From Mucilaginibacter sp. dw_454 (GTDB lineage Bacteria > Bacteroidota > Bacteroidia > Sphingobacteriales > Sphingobacteriaceae), in NCBI RefSeq assembly GCF_018449775.1, contig NZ_JAAVVB010000005.1:248001-312000 (forward strand): a stretch of DNA of 64,000 bases. The letters run 5' to 3'. Of this stretch, positions 1 to 8,430 are shown piece by piece. The notes below the pieces were generated by a model. It did no database searches. It had not been told where the DNA came from and was given only the letters and a program-made list of their open reading frames with translations. Made by a program: the position numbers and the translations under genes. Every line of letters starts with the position of its first letter. Position 1 is the first letter of the stretch.

Positions 1-197
1 ATCGCGTTTGACGACGCATCGGTGAAGGTTAAAGGGCTATAAGCCGAGTTCACTGCTAAAATAGTGTTGGCATCATTGGTAAAGTAGTTGCTTGATGAGT
101 ATACGCCTACCACGGGTTGATCCAGGATTTTTTTACAGCCGGTAGCGGTAAAAAGCAGGGCGACTGCTAAAAATATATAGTTGTGTTTTGCTTTCAT
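1..197 (-). CDS. SusD/RagB-family outer-membrane lipoprotein, N-terminal fragment
   Basis: Only the first 65 codons are present; the rest lies beyond the window edge. The start is the ATG at 197, 19 bases after the susC stop. The fragment has a hydrophobic signal segment (residues 7-19) ending in TGC-KK, a lipobox-like Cys at residue 21, then LDQPVVGVYSSSNYF, the usual beginning of mature SusD-family proteins. SusD proteins are surface lipoproteins that cap the SusC TonB-dependent transporter and bind the nutrient, normally a glycan. The pairing with SusC immediately upstream in the same direction makes the call secure even though most of the gene is missing. The substrate cannot be inferred. 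Confidence 0.85.
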   Translation of the reverse strand, partial: MKAKHNYIFLAVALLFTATGCKKILDQPVVGVYSSSNYFTNDANTILAVNSAYSPLTFTDASSNA

Positions 198-216
198 CTT
201 TCTGTTAATTAAAAGG

Positions 217-3200
217 TTAGAAATTTGCATTAATACCAGCGGTTAATATGAGCGCCGATGGATAGGTACCCCAGTCAATCCCTACGGCCCTTACACCGTC
301 GCCGGCGTTATTGTCGTTTTGATATTGCTCTGGGTCCAGGCCTTTATATTTGGTGAAAGTGAGTAAGTTTTGCCCGCTTACGTAGATCCTTACGGAAGAT
401 AAGCCAAGGGTTTTCAACGCGTTTTTGCCCAATTTGTAACCCAACTGTACGTTTTTAACCTTCATGTAAGAACCGCTTTCCAGGAAACGGGTTGACGCCT
501 GTTTGTTATTGGTACCGTCGGTCCATGATAGTAGTGGGTTGGTATTGCTTGTACCCGGGCCAGTCCAGCTTTGGGTTGCTGTAGCCTCGGTAACATTAAA
601 GGGACGATAAAAACCTTCCGACTCGGTCATTACCTGATCGTAAATTTTGTTGCCATACACTCCCTGGAAGAATACGCTTAAATCAAAATTTTGATAACCC
701 ACCGTAGCTGTTAACCCATAAGTAAACTTAGGGATTGGGCTGCCGGCAAAAACACGATCATTTTGATCTATCACGCCGTCGCCATTAACGTCTTTATACA
801 TTACGTCTCCCGGGCGTATACCTGGGCCCTGGTAGGCATGCGTAAATACTTGTTGCGTGTTTTGAAAGATACCTTCCTGTTGCAGCAGGTAAAATGAACC
901 AACCGGATGGCCAACATCAGTGCGCGTGGCAAAAATATTATTATCAATACGTCCGCCTGTTATAGACGGTGCTCCGTCTAAAGAAACTACCGTATTTTTC
1001 AAGGTTGCAAAGTTGCCGTTTAATGAGAAATTCCAATCGTTAGTGAATTTGTGGCTGTAGTTTACATCCAGCTCAAATCCCTGGTCGCGCACCCTACCGG
1101 CGTTAATAACCGGAGCCGCGGCTCCACCGGCGCTGCTTGGCAATTGCAAAGGCAGCAACACATTATTGGTGTTTTTGATATAGTAATCTGCGGTTACCTG
1201 CAGCGCATTATTAAACAGGCCCAGGTCTAAACCAACATCTTCCTGCGTATTAACTTCCCAACGTATGTTTGGATTACCAATTTTATTAATGGTATATCCC
1301 TGGTTGGTTACACCATTAAAAGGGTAATAGCTGCCACCTATAAATGTAGAAAGATATTCATATTGAGGTAAGTTTTGTGAATTACCCACCTGGCCAACGT
1401 CTACCCGTAATTTTAAAGCAGATATTGGCTTAATGTCTTTCATGAAATCTTCCTGATCAATACGCCAGCCCAATGAACCCGAATAAAAGGAATGTGATTG
1501 TGCGTCAGGATCAAGCTCTGATGAAGCATCCCAACGATAGTTAAAACTAGCCAGGTATTTATTGTTATACTGGTAGTTTATACGGCTAAAAAATGATGAA
1601 TACGCAACCGGATACTCACTGCCTCCATTTAACGCCGTGGTTAACGTTCCGTTATCAAGATATTGAAAGTTTGGAGTCTGATTTACAAATGTAGTTCGCG
1701 AAGCGCTAAGGCCCTGCTGATCCTGTTTGATGATCTCGGTACCTGCCAGGAATGTAAAGGCATGCTTGTCTAATTTCAGATCGTAAGTGGCCGTGTTTGT
1801 CCAGTTATATTCTAAATTTTGATTGTGCGATTGCGCTAATGAATTTGGCGTATTAAAGTTCCTGTCTGCCCCGTATGATTCAAAAAATTGTTTGTAATCG
1901 GTTTGGATCAGGTTCAAGCCCAGGTCTGATTTAATTCGCAGATTTTTTATCGGCGTAAGCTCGGCAAATACGTCGCCCAGCACGCTGTAGTTATAATTAT
2001 TATCATTGGTTGAGGCTGCTTCCTGAACGGGGTTTACGCCATCGCCCAAAAAGTTACCTAAAGGTGCAACTTGCTTCGGCAAATCTACAAACTGGCCATT
2101 GGGGCCATAAACCGGTGTGCCCGGTGTCCGGAATAAAGCGTAACGCACAACACTGGCTGCCGCCCCGCTATATCCGTCGCCCGATGAACCAACAGATCTT
2201 GTTTTTGAATAGGACAGGTTTACATTAGTGCCAAATTTCAGATATTTTGTAGGGCTGCTGTTTACTGCTGTGCGTAAGTTATAACGGTTAAACGACGAAT
2301 TTTCGATTAAGCCGCCCTGGCTGAAAACGTTGCCGGACACGATGTAATTTGACGTTTCTGTACCACCGCTAACCGATAAGTTGATATTGGTTACAGGTGC
2401 CGGTTTAAGTACCGCTTTTAGCCAATTTACATCAGATAAGGTTGAGGCTAAACTGTCAGAGATAATTGGCCGGCCATCATTAACAGCCGCCATGTTATAA
2501 GCTTTAACATACTGGGCGTTATCGGCCATTTTAATTAAGTGCGTGGCAGACTGTACGCCGGTATAGGCATTTACGCTTAATTTCTGTTTGCCGTTGTTGC
2601 CGTGTTTGGTGGTAATAATAACAACACCACCGGCGGCACGGGCGCCATATATAGCGGCCGAAGAAGCGTCTTTCAAAATGTTGATGCTTTCAACATCATC
2701 AGGGGCAATTTGGTTAATACCGTCTGTAGTTGGCGTGCCATCAATAATATAAAGCGGGTTTACGCCATTAATGGTGCCCAGGCCACGTATATGTACATCT
2801 ATGCCGCTGCCGGGAGCTCCTGTGTTTTGAGTAACACTTACACCCGATGCTTTACCTTGCATAATCTGGTCAATGCCACCCACCGGTATACCGTTAATGT
2901 CCTTCGTGTTAATTACAGAAACGGCGCCGGTAAGGTCTTTTTTACGTTGTGTGCCATAGCCGGTTACTATAACTTCATTTAAATTGCCGGCGTCTTCAAG
3001 TAACGTAACGGTTATTTCAGATCGTCCCGAAGTTTCAACCTCCTGCGGTTTATAACCCACGTAAGAAACCACCAAAATAGTATTGTCGGGAACAGTGATA
3101 TTGAAATTACCGTTTACATCGGTAGAGCCAATTGAGTTGCCATTTTTAATAGCTATAGTAGCACCGGGGAGCGGTTCGCCTTTAGAGTCTACCACTTTAC

Positions 3201-3588
3201 CTTTTATGGTGATATCGGCTACCTGCGGGGCAGAGGCTTTGGTTATAACCACCAGGTTGTTGGGTAAAATGCGGTATGCTAAGCCGGTATTTTTTAAAGC
3301 ATTGTCTAAAATTTGCGGTACGGTAACATTGTTTACATCAATGTTAACTTCGCCACGTGGTATGGTGCCGTTGTTATATAAAAACGTGTAATTGCTTTGC
3401 TTTTCAATAAGCTCAAAAAACTTCTCAAATTTAACGCCTTTAACGTTTAAGTTTAGCTTGTCCTGTGAGCGTACCGCCGCCGTAACGTGTACAAGAGCAG
3501 CCAGTATAATTAGTGTTGTTAGTTTCACACACAATAGTATTTTCCTGCCAATAGCGGGATCAATGAAAGAACTTAGAGTTTTTTTCAT
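217..3588 (-). CDS. SusC/RagA-family TonB-dependent receptor with STN signalling domain
   Basis: A 1123-residue outer-membrane transporter that imports a substrate presented by SusD, powered by TonB/ExbBD. Order of domains: signal/membrane segment (about residues 15-40), STN secretin/TonB short N-terminal domain (about 45-115), a carboxypeptidase-regulatory-like beta-sandwich (about 128-205), the plug with LNEVIVTGYGTQ and the SusC signature YIIDGTP (about 205-330), then the beta-barrel ending in a C-terminal Phe. The STN domain is the part that talks to a FecR anti-sigma factor, and a fecR gene lies 199 bases upstream on the same strand, so this is very probably a signal-transducing transporter. 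Residues of the STN domain and plug look intact. Substrate unknown. Confidence 0.95.
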   Translation of the reverse strand: MKKTLSSFIDPAIGRKILLCVKLTTLIILAALVHVTAAVRSQDKLNLNVKGVKFEKFFELIEKQSNYTFLYNNGTIPRGEVNIDVNNVTVPQILDNALKNTGLAYRILPNNLVVITKASAPQVADITIKGKVVDSKGEPLPGATIAIKNGNSIGSTDVNGNFNITVPDNTILVVSYVGYKPQEVETSGRSEITVTLLEDAGNLNEVIVTGYGTQRKKDLTGAVSVINTKDINGIPVGGIDQIMQGKASGVSVTQNTGAPGSGIDVHIRGLGTINGVNPLYIIDGTPTTDGINQIAPDDVESINILKDASSAAIYGARAAGGVVIITTKHGNNGKQKLSVNAYTGVQSATHLIKMADNAQYVKAYNMAAVNDGRPIISDSLASTLSDVNWLKAVLKPAPVTNINLSVSGGTETSNYIVSGNVFSQGGLIENSSFNRYNLRTAVNSSPTKYLKFGTNVNLSYSKTRSVGSSGDGYSGAAASVVRYALFRTPGTPVYGPNGQFVDLPKQVAPLGNFLGDGVNPVQEAASTNDNNYNYSVLGDVFAELTPIKNLRIKSDLGLNLIQTDYKQFFESYGADRNFNTPNSLAQSHNQNLEYNWTNTATYDLKLDKHAFTFLAGTEIIKQDQQGLSASRTTFVNQTPNFQYLDNGTLTTALNGGSEYPVAYSSFFSRINYQYNNKYLASFNYRWDASSELDPDAQSHSFYSGSLGWRIDQEDFMKDIKPISALKLRVDVGQVGNSQNLPQYEYLSTFIGGSYYPFNGVTNQGYTINKIGNPNIRWEVNTQEDVGLDLGLFNNALQVTADYYIKNTNNVLLPLQLPSSAGGAAAPVINAGRVRDQGFELDVNYSHKFTNDWNFSLNGNFATLKNTVVSLDGAPSITGGRIDNNIFATRTDVGHPVGSFYLLQQEGIFQNTQQVFTHAYQGPGIRPGDVMYKDVNGDGVIDQNDRVFAGSPIPKFTYGLTATVGYQNFDLSVFFQGVYGNKIYDQVMTESEGFYRPFNVTEATATQSWTGPGTSNTNPLLSWTDGTNNKQASTRFLESGSYMKVKNVQLGYKLGKNALKTLGLSSVRIYVSGQNLLTFTKYKGLDPEQYQNDNNAGDGVRAVGIDWGTYPSALILTAGINANF

Positions 3589-3671
3589 ATTTTTGATTGT
3601 TGAGGTTAATAAAATCTTAAAAAGCCTGGTATCCAGTCAGATATTTGGTGCATTAGGGTAACCCCGACAGA

Positions 3672-3691
3672 GGAAGTGTTGCAGCACTTCC
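3672..3691. other. Hairpin in the fecR-susC intergenic region
   Basis: A perfect 7-bp inverted repeat (GGAAGTG / CACTTCC, 6-base loop) between the end of fecR and the start of susC. There is no T-run after it on the minus strand, so it is unlikely to be a complete terminator. It could be a processing or attenuation element that sets the relative amounts of fecR and susC mRNA. Function is inference. Confidence 0.4.
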
Positions 3692-3787
3692 TTATTTGTT
3701 TAGTGGGGTTAATAAGCTTTCATGAAAGTATATTATGTCATGCGGTTTTTCCTTTCTTCTCCTTTAAGTTTATGGTAATTGGTTTTA

Positions 3788-4879
3788 TTACCAGATATGT
3801 ACTTGGTTATTTTTAATGCTATAGTGAAACGGCTCGGTTAATTGCAGCGCATGCATTACCTCGTCAATGTTTTGACCTTTAAAAGTGCCGGTAAATTCTT
3901 TTGACGCGTAGTTGTCGTCATCAAAAACAATGTCAATATTATACCAGCGATCCAACTGTTTTGCCAAATCTTTAAAGTTCTCTTTTTTAAATATCAGTTT
4001 GTTATTTACCCAGGCGGTTTCTGCTATGGCGTCATCAGGTAGCGTTACGTTGCTTGATGCCATGGCCAATGAATCAACCGGAACTACTTTTACTTTGAGC
4101 CTCGATTTTTGGGTAACTTCAGATTGGTTAGCCAACGTCACCTTCTCATTAGGATATAGAATAATATTTTGGCCGGGTTTGTTTTTATTAATGACTTCTA
4201 CTTTACCGCGTATCAGTGTCGTTTCCATGAACTTGTCGCCGGGATAAGCCCGTACGTTAAATGCAGTACCCAATACTACCACGTTCATTTTGCCGGCATG
4301 TACAATAAACGGATGCACCGTATCATGCTTAACATCAAAATAAGCTTCACCGTTTAAGGTTACTTCTCTTTTGCCGTCGACATCTAAATTCTCGGCGTAT
4401 TTGATGGTTGAGCCGGAATTTAACCAAACCGAAGATCCATCCGGTAATATAGCATGGATGCGGTTACCGTAACGTGTAGCTAATTGCTGCTGAGGAGCCG
4501 CCGCCGGTGTTTTGATGTGTCGTAAACCTAAAAACCCAACTATCAACAGGCCGGTAAGCGAGGCCGCCGCCATCATCCACCATTTTGATTTATTGCTGTG
4601 TAACGGAGCCGGCTCGTGGTTAAATAAATGCCTTTCAACAAATCGGGCCTCGTTGGTTAAAGAATGATCCAGCTTTTGAAGTCCTCTTTCCAGCGCCTGG
4701 CGCTCTTCGAAAGATGATGCCACCGGGCTATCTAATCGTAATCTTTTCAGGTCATCGTATTCGGCCCGTAACTCGGGCTGTGCCACGAAAATAAGCTCAA
4801 GCTCGTCAGCTTCTGCGAGTGTAATATCGCCAGATACTGATCGTGCTATTAAAATCCAGGCTCTTTCTTCTGAGGTCAT
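3788..4879 (-). CDS. FecR-family anti-sigma factor (transmembrane)
   Basis: A 363-residue inner-membrane anti-sigma regulator. The N-terminal cytoplasmic part (residues 1-98) would bind the ECF sigma factor; one membrane segment follows (about 100-119, WWMMAAASLTGLLIVGFLGL); the periplasmic part carries the FecR domain (LPDGSSVWLNSGS at 146-158, GEAYFDV at 177-183, VLGTAFNV at 202-209) and a C-terminal DUF4974-like domain (about 290-363) typical of Bacteroidota FecR proteins. It is divergent from the sigma gene at 5012 (132 bases between starts) and upstream of susC. The family model is that a loaded SusC STN domain contacts FecR, releasing or activating the sigma factor, which then transcribes susCD. 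Confidence 0.93.
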   Translation of the reverse strand: MTSEERAWILIARSVSGDITLAEADELELIFVAQPELRAEYDDLKRLRLDSPVASSFEERQALERGLQKLDHSLTNEARFVERHLFNHEPAPLHSNKSKWWMMAAASLTGLLIVGFLGLRHIKTPAAAPQQQLATRYGNRIHAILPDGSSVWLNSGSTIKYAENLDVDGKREVTLNGEAYFDVKHDTVHPFIVHAGKMNVVVLGTAFNVRAYPGDKFMETTLIRGKVEVINKNKPGQNIILYPNEKVTLANQSEVTQKSRLKVKVVPVDSLAMASSNVTLPDDAIAETAWVNNKLIFKKENFKDLAKQLDRWYNIDIVFDDDNYASKEFTGTFKGQNIDEVMHALQLTEPFHYSIKNNQVHIW

Positions 4880-5011
4880 AATAATAGTAAGACACAGAAA
4901 AAATCAAATACCCCCAAAGGAAATAATTTTTTTAAAACGATTTTAATAACACTTGGTTTATAAGATAAAATACCGATACCTTTACAAAACCAATGTAACC
5001 CTATTGTACCT

Positions 5012-5569
5012 ATGCAGGTTATACTTCATGAAGAATTTAGTCATGCTGCTTTGCAGGATGAACAGGTCTTTAAAGAACTGTATAGGGAATATTTTGTAAA
5101 ATTATACCGCTTTGCCGTTTCGCTGGTGCACTGTCGTGAGTCGGCAGAAGAGATTGTGCACGACGTGCTGATTAATCTCTGGAAAAAGCGAAGCGCCTTC
5201 CACGAAATAGATAATCTGAACACCTACCTGTTTGTATCAGTAAAAAATCTTTCGCTTAACTATCTCCGTAATCAAGGCAAACGCGTGTATGTGGAAGAAG
5301 GGGTTTTGTACGATAAAACAGCCTATTGCGCCATCGATCCTGAAAGTGTGATGATCAGCAAAGAGAAAGTAGAAGCGCTGGATAGCTATATCAATAACCT
5401 GCCCATTAAATGCAAGCTCATTTTTAAACTGGTAAAAGACGACGGCATGAAGTATAAAGAAGTGGCGGCCCTGCTTAATATCTCTATAAAAACTGTCGAA
5501 AATCAACTGATCATTGCCCTTAAAAAAATATCGACTGCTATAAAAACTGGCAGCAACCTGGACAGATAA
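5012..5569 (+). CDS. ECF RNA polymerase sigma-70 factor (Bacteroidetes expansion family)
   Basis: A 185-residue ECF sigma factor. Region sigma-2 spans about residues 18-85 (FKELYREYFVKLYRFA, AEEIVHDVLINLWKKR) and region sigma-4 about 125-178 (a helix-turn-helix with YKEVAALLNISIKTVENQL). Length and motifs match the FecI-like sigma factors that Bacteroidota pair with FecR and SusC. The gene is divergent from fecR, so both promoters sit in the 132-base gap. Likely target: the susCD operon beside it and perhaps its own gene. Confidence 0.93.
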   Translation: MQVILHEEFSHAALQDEQVFKELYREYFVKLYRFAVSLVHCRESAEEIVHDVLINLWKKRSAFHEIDNLNTYLFVSVKNLSLNYLRNQGKRVYVEEGVLYDKTAYCAIDPESVMISKEKVEALDSYINNLPIKCKLIFKLVKDDGMKYKEVAALLNISIKTVENQLIIALKKISTAIKTGSNLDR

Positions 5570-5635
5570 TTCCCTTTATCGCACTGATATCTGCATACGG
5601 CTAAAACAACCGGGCATTGTGACAGTTAATCAGTT

Positions 5636-6253
5636 ATGAAACATCCCGAAGATATTATTGAATCGCAAAAAACAGGCCGGGCGACTGATTTTATTGCAAC
5701 AGAACACTATCATACTATTGAGCTGGCGCATGCAAGTTTTCGACAAGCGGCCAGCCGGTTGCTCGCCGTTAACCAATGGCATGAATACGCCGGTGCGGGG
5801 TCGGCTGTTTTTTCTTTGACAAATAACGAAGGCGAAGATGCCGTGGGTTTTGCCCGGGAAGGGACATTGTTTCATATTAAGTTGCCCGTGCCCGGATCAG
5901 ACGCCGGCGATGGCCTGGAGTGGGTAATGATAGAACGCCTGGAAGCTTTTGAAGACGAGCATGCCATTGAAGAATATGTGGCGATGATGGTGCGGCCTAT
6001 ACCCGACCCACGAAAAGCGGACGCGCAAATAGCGCATTTTTACAAGGATATTTCTACCAGTACTTTTATTGTAAAACGGACTGGCAAGACGGTAAGTGCA
6101 GCGGTACACGGGCGTAATGAAACACCTAATAATAGTAACGTGGATCTTCATGATAGAATAAGAAATACCATTGTTGCGCTATCTGCCAGGATAGGCCTTG
6201 CAGGCCCGCAATGGCAAAAGTTAGTAGACGGTTTGATAAAATCTAAAGAATAA
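5636..6253 (+). CDS. Uncharacterised 205-residue cytoplasmic protein
   Basis: Starts at ATG 5636, 66 bases after the sigma gene in the same direction, and could be co-transcribed with it. No signal peptide or membrane segment. The protein is acidic and polar: an N-terminal amphipathic stretch (HTIELAHASFRQAASRLLAV), a middle segment rich in Trp, Glu and Asp, and a C-terminal helix-like region (RIRNTIVALSARIGLAGPQWQKLVDGLI). I do not recognise a family. Codon usage looks like the neighbours, and an A+T-rich terminator follows at 6327, so it is probably a real gene. Confidence 0.75.
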   Translation: MKHPEDIIESQKTGRATDFIATEHYHTIELAHASFRQAASRLLAVNQWHEYAGAGSAVFSLTNNEGEDAVGFAREGTLFHIKLPVPGSDAGDGLEWVMIERLEAFEDEHAIEEYVAMMVRPIPDPRKADAQIAHFYKDISTSTFIVKRTGKTVSAAVHGRNETPNNSNVDLHDRIRNTIVALSARIGLAGPQWQKLVDGLIKSKE

Positions 6254-6326
6254 ATAGTATTTTGATTATAGTTTATATGCCTGTATAATAGATATATGTG
6301 AAACTAAAAGCAGATTTATTTCTATA

Positions 6327-6354
6327 AAATCTATAGAATTTATAGATTTTTTTG
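6327..6354 (+). terminator. Rho-independent terminator-like hairpin
   Basis: A perfect 10-bp A+T-rich stem (AAAATCTATA / TATAGATTTT, loop GAATT) running into further T residues, 74 bases after the stop of the 205-residue gene. The stem is weak because it contains only two G/C pairs. Confidence 0.5.
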
Positions 6355-6523
6355 GAAATGATAAAATCATGCCTTAAGTTTGCACTCAATATGTCAGTAA
6401 AAAGTTTCAAAAATCAGTATTTAATGCCAATGCCGCACTCCCTTGCGGTCATGTGTTGCTGTTGTTAACTCTCGTCCGCCGTTCAGCAATTCTATCGTCC
6501 ATTAAACATTTTTGAATATCTCT

Positions 6524-8023
6524 ATGTCTGCCTCTTTTAAATCTCGTACGTCCCATAAATATTTCGCTTTATCTATCCTGGGCGTTATTGCATTCTTAAC
6601 CTTTAGTTCATGGGAAAATATCCCGGCTTTTATATCGCTGCGCGAACTGGCCGGAGCAAGCGCCTTTAAAACTACCATAAGCGATCATACCATCACTTCA
6701 AATAGCGGGGTATTACACTATAAAGCCACAACGGGCTACTCATCAATCAATAATTCTGAAAATCATACTGCGCAGCTTTTTTATACCGCCTACACTAGCG
6801 GTAGCAGCAACAAACCCATAACATTTGTTTTTAACGGCGGGCCGGGCTCGTCGTCTATCTGGCTGCATATGGGTTCTTTCGGGCCAGTGCGTGTGGCGCC
6901 GGGCAAGGCGGTTTGCCAAACAAATAATGATACCTGGTTAGGATTTACAGACCTGGTATTTATAGACCCGGTAGGTACAGGCTACAGCCGCCCGGAAGAT
7001 GGTACCGATGCGCGTCGCTTTTATGGTTATCATGAAGATATCAGGATCATTGCTGCATTCATTAGCAATTATCTAAAAGAAAATCACCGCAATAACAGTT
7101 CGCTGTTTTTAACCGGCGAAAGCTATGGTGCAGCCAGGGCCGTGGGGTTGGCCGCGTACTTACAAGATACTTTAAAGACGCAGGTTGCCGGTTTAACGCT
7201 GATATCACCGGCACTTAATTATAAGCTGATCACTTTCAGAAAGGGGAATGATAATCCTTATCCATACTATTTGGCAACCTACGCTTTGTCGGCACAATTC
7301 CACAAACGTTTAAGCCCCAAATTGCAGGACCTGTCTGCTACGCAATTGCAAAATCGGGTTAATCAATTTGCTTTTGGTGCATATAAAAATGCGCTATCTG
7401 CTAAAGTAATTTCGGCTGCTGTTATTGACACATTAAGTGAGTATACCGGCTTGGATGTTACGACGCTGCGCCATCTTAATGGCAGGGTTACAGACAGCGA
7501 GTTTGCACATTTGCTGCTTAAATCAAAATCTAACCGGTTGGGAATTTATGACGATCGGGATACAGCAACCGTAGCCAGCGCCGACCCAAGCGAACAAAAG
7601 CTGCGCGAAACGTTTCCCGCTGCGTTTGCCGGCTATAATAAAACAGTACTACATTATACCAATAAATTAAATTACCTGGCTACCATCGCCACCCCAAACT
7701 GGAACTACGGCCCCGAAATGGCTAATGGTTATTTAGACGTAGTCCCGGTATTGCAACATTTGCTGGCCGGCAATCAAAATATTAAAGTACAGGTAGTAAG
7801 CGGCGATTATGACCTTGCTACTCCCCGTGCTACGGTTGATCAAACTATAACAGCTTTAGGATCTGTAGCCAACAGGGTAGCCGTCCGGCATTATGCAGCC
7901 GGACACATGCTTTATACTGATGATAAGGCAAACCATCTATGGCATAATTACAGCGAAACTTTCTATAATAACACCATCATTTATTCATCAAACATCATAA
8001 GCTATGCACCTAAAAATATATAA
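6524..8023 (+). CDS. S10-family serine carboxypeptidase-like peptidase
   Basis: I place the start at ATG 6524 (499 residues); a TTG four codons earlier is possible. Residues about 15-30 form a hydrophobic signal/anchor segment, so the protein is probably exported to the periplasm or cell surface. S10 hallmarks are all visible: the oxyanion-hole motif NGGPGSSS (about residue 105-112), catalytic Ser200 in GESYGA, Asp430 in GDYDLATP and His461 in AAGHMLY. S10 enzymes remove C-terminal residues from peptides and work best at acid pH. The gene stands alone, followed three bases later by a tRNA gene. Confidence 0.92.
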   Translation: MSASFKSRTSHKYFALSILGVIAFLTFSSWENIPAFISLRELAGASAFKTTISDHTITSNSGVLHYKATTGYSSINNSENHTAQLFYTAYTSGSSNKPITFVFNGGPGSSSIWLHMGSFGPVRVAPGKAVCQTNNDTWLGFTDLVFIDPVGTGYSRPEDGTDARRFYGYHEDIRIIAAFISNYLKENHRNNSSLFLTGESYGAARAVGLAAYLQDTLKTQVAGLTLISPALNYKLITFRKGNDNPYPYYLATYALSAQFHKRLSPKLQDLSATQLQNRVNQFAFGAYKNALSAKVISAAVIDTLSEYTGLDVTTLRHLNGRVTDSEFAHLLLKSKSNRLGIYDDRDTATVASADPSEQKLRETFPAAFAGYNKTVLHYTNKLNYLATIATPNWNYGPEMANGYLDVVPVLQHLLAGNQNIKVQVVSGDYDLATPRATVDQTITALGSVANRVAVRHYAAGHMLYTDDKANHLWHNYSETFYNNTIIYSSNIISYAPKNI

Positions 8024-8025
8024 AC

Positions 8026-8096
8026 GGTTAGCTGGCCGAGCGGTGAGGCACAGGTCTGCAAAACCTGCTACAGCAGTTCGACTCCGTTGCTAACCT
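8026..8096 (+). tRNA. tRNA-Cys (GCA), copy 1
   Basis: A perfect 7-bp acceptor stem (GGTTAGC / GCTAACC), D arm GCC...GGC, 5-bp anticodon stem (CAGGT / ACCTG) with loop CTGCAAA giving anticodon GCA, and a T loop TTCGACT. The T stem (AGCAG / CCGTT) contains an A-C mismatch and a G-T pair, which is unusual. CCA is not encoded. It begins three bases after the carboxypeptidase stop codon. Confidence 0.82.
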
Positions 8097-8108
8097 CAAT
8101 AATAATAA

Positions 8109-8182
8109 GGCGGAGTGGCCGAGTGGTTAGGCAGATGTCTGCAAAACATCTTACAATGGTTCGAACCCGTTCTCACGCCTCT
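8109..8182 (+). tRNA. tRNA-Cys (GCA), copy 2, irregular acceptor stem
   Basis: Second tRNA-Cys 12 bases after the first. The anticodon stem GATGT / ACATC with loop CTGCAAA gives GCA, and the T arm AATGG-TTCGAAC-CCGTT is good. The 5' acceptor strand GGCGGAG pairs with CTCACGCC only if one A is bulged out; CTCCGCC would be the perfect partner. It is either a tolerated bulge, a decaying copy, or a base-call insertion. Copies 1 and 2 differ in acceptor, anticodon stem and T stem, so they are not a recent duplication. Confidence 0.65.
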
Positions 8183-8224
8183 GTTAAAATTCTCTCTCTC
8201 ATATAATTTGGTTTATAATTGGTT

Positions 8225-8262
8225 CGTAAATGCCCCTGCCCATCAGGGGCTTTACGTTTTTT
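8225..8262 (+). terminator. Rho-independent terminator after the tRNA-Cys pair
   Basis: A strong stem (CGTAAA-GCCCCTG / CAGGGGC-TTTACG, one unpaired T) with a short CCCAT loop, followed by six T residues. It ends the tRNA transcript, probably also read-through from the carboxypeptidase gene. Confidence 0.85.
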
Positions 8263-8430
8263 ATAATTCTGCTAGCCAGCAACTGCCGGTAATTTTAATT
8301 AAATATTCCTACAAATAAGAAAGCCATCTAGGAATACAGCCGATAGGATTAATTAGAACATTAGATATTAAATTCAAAACTAATTGCGCAGCAAATAGGT
8401 TAAAGGTCTACAAGACTAATTGATTAGAAT

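Noticed and set aside
2010-2982. Plus-strand open frames opposite susC
   Set aside because: They are antisense shadows of a well-supported gene, with no family signatures.
8115-8318. 67-codon frame starting in the second tRNA-Cys
   Set aside because: It overlaps the tRNA gene and its terminator, so it cannot be a protein gene.
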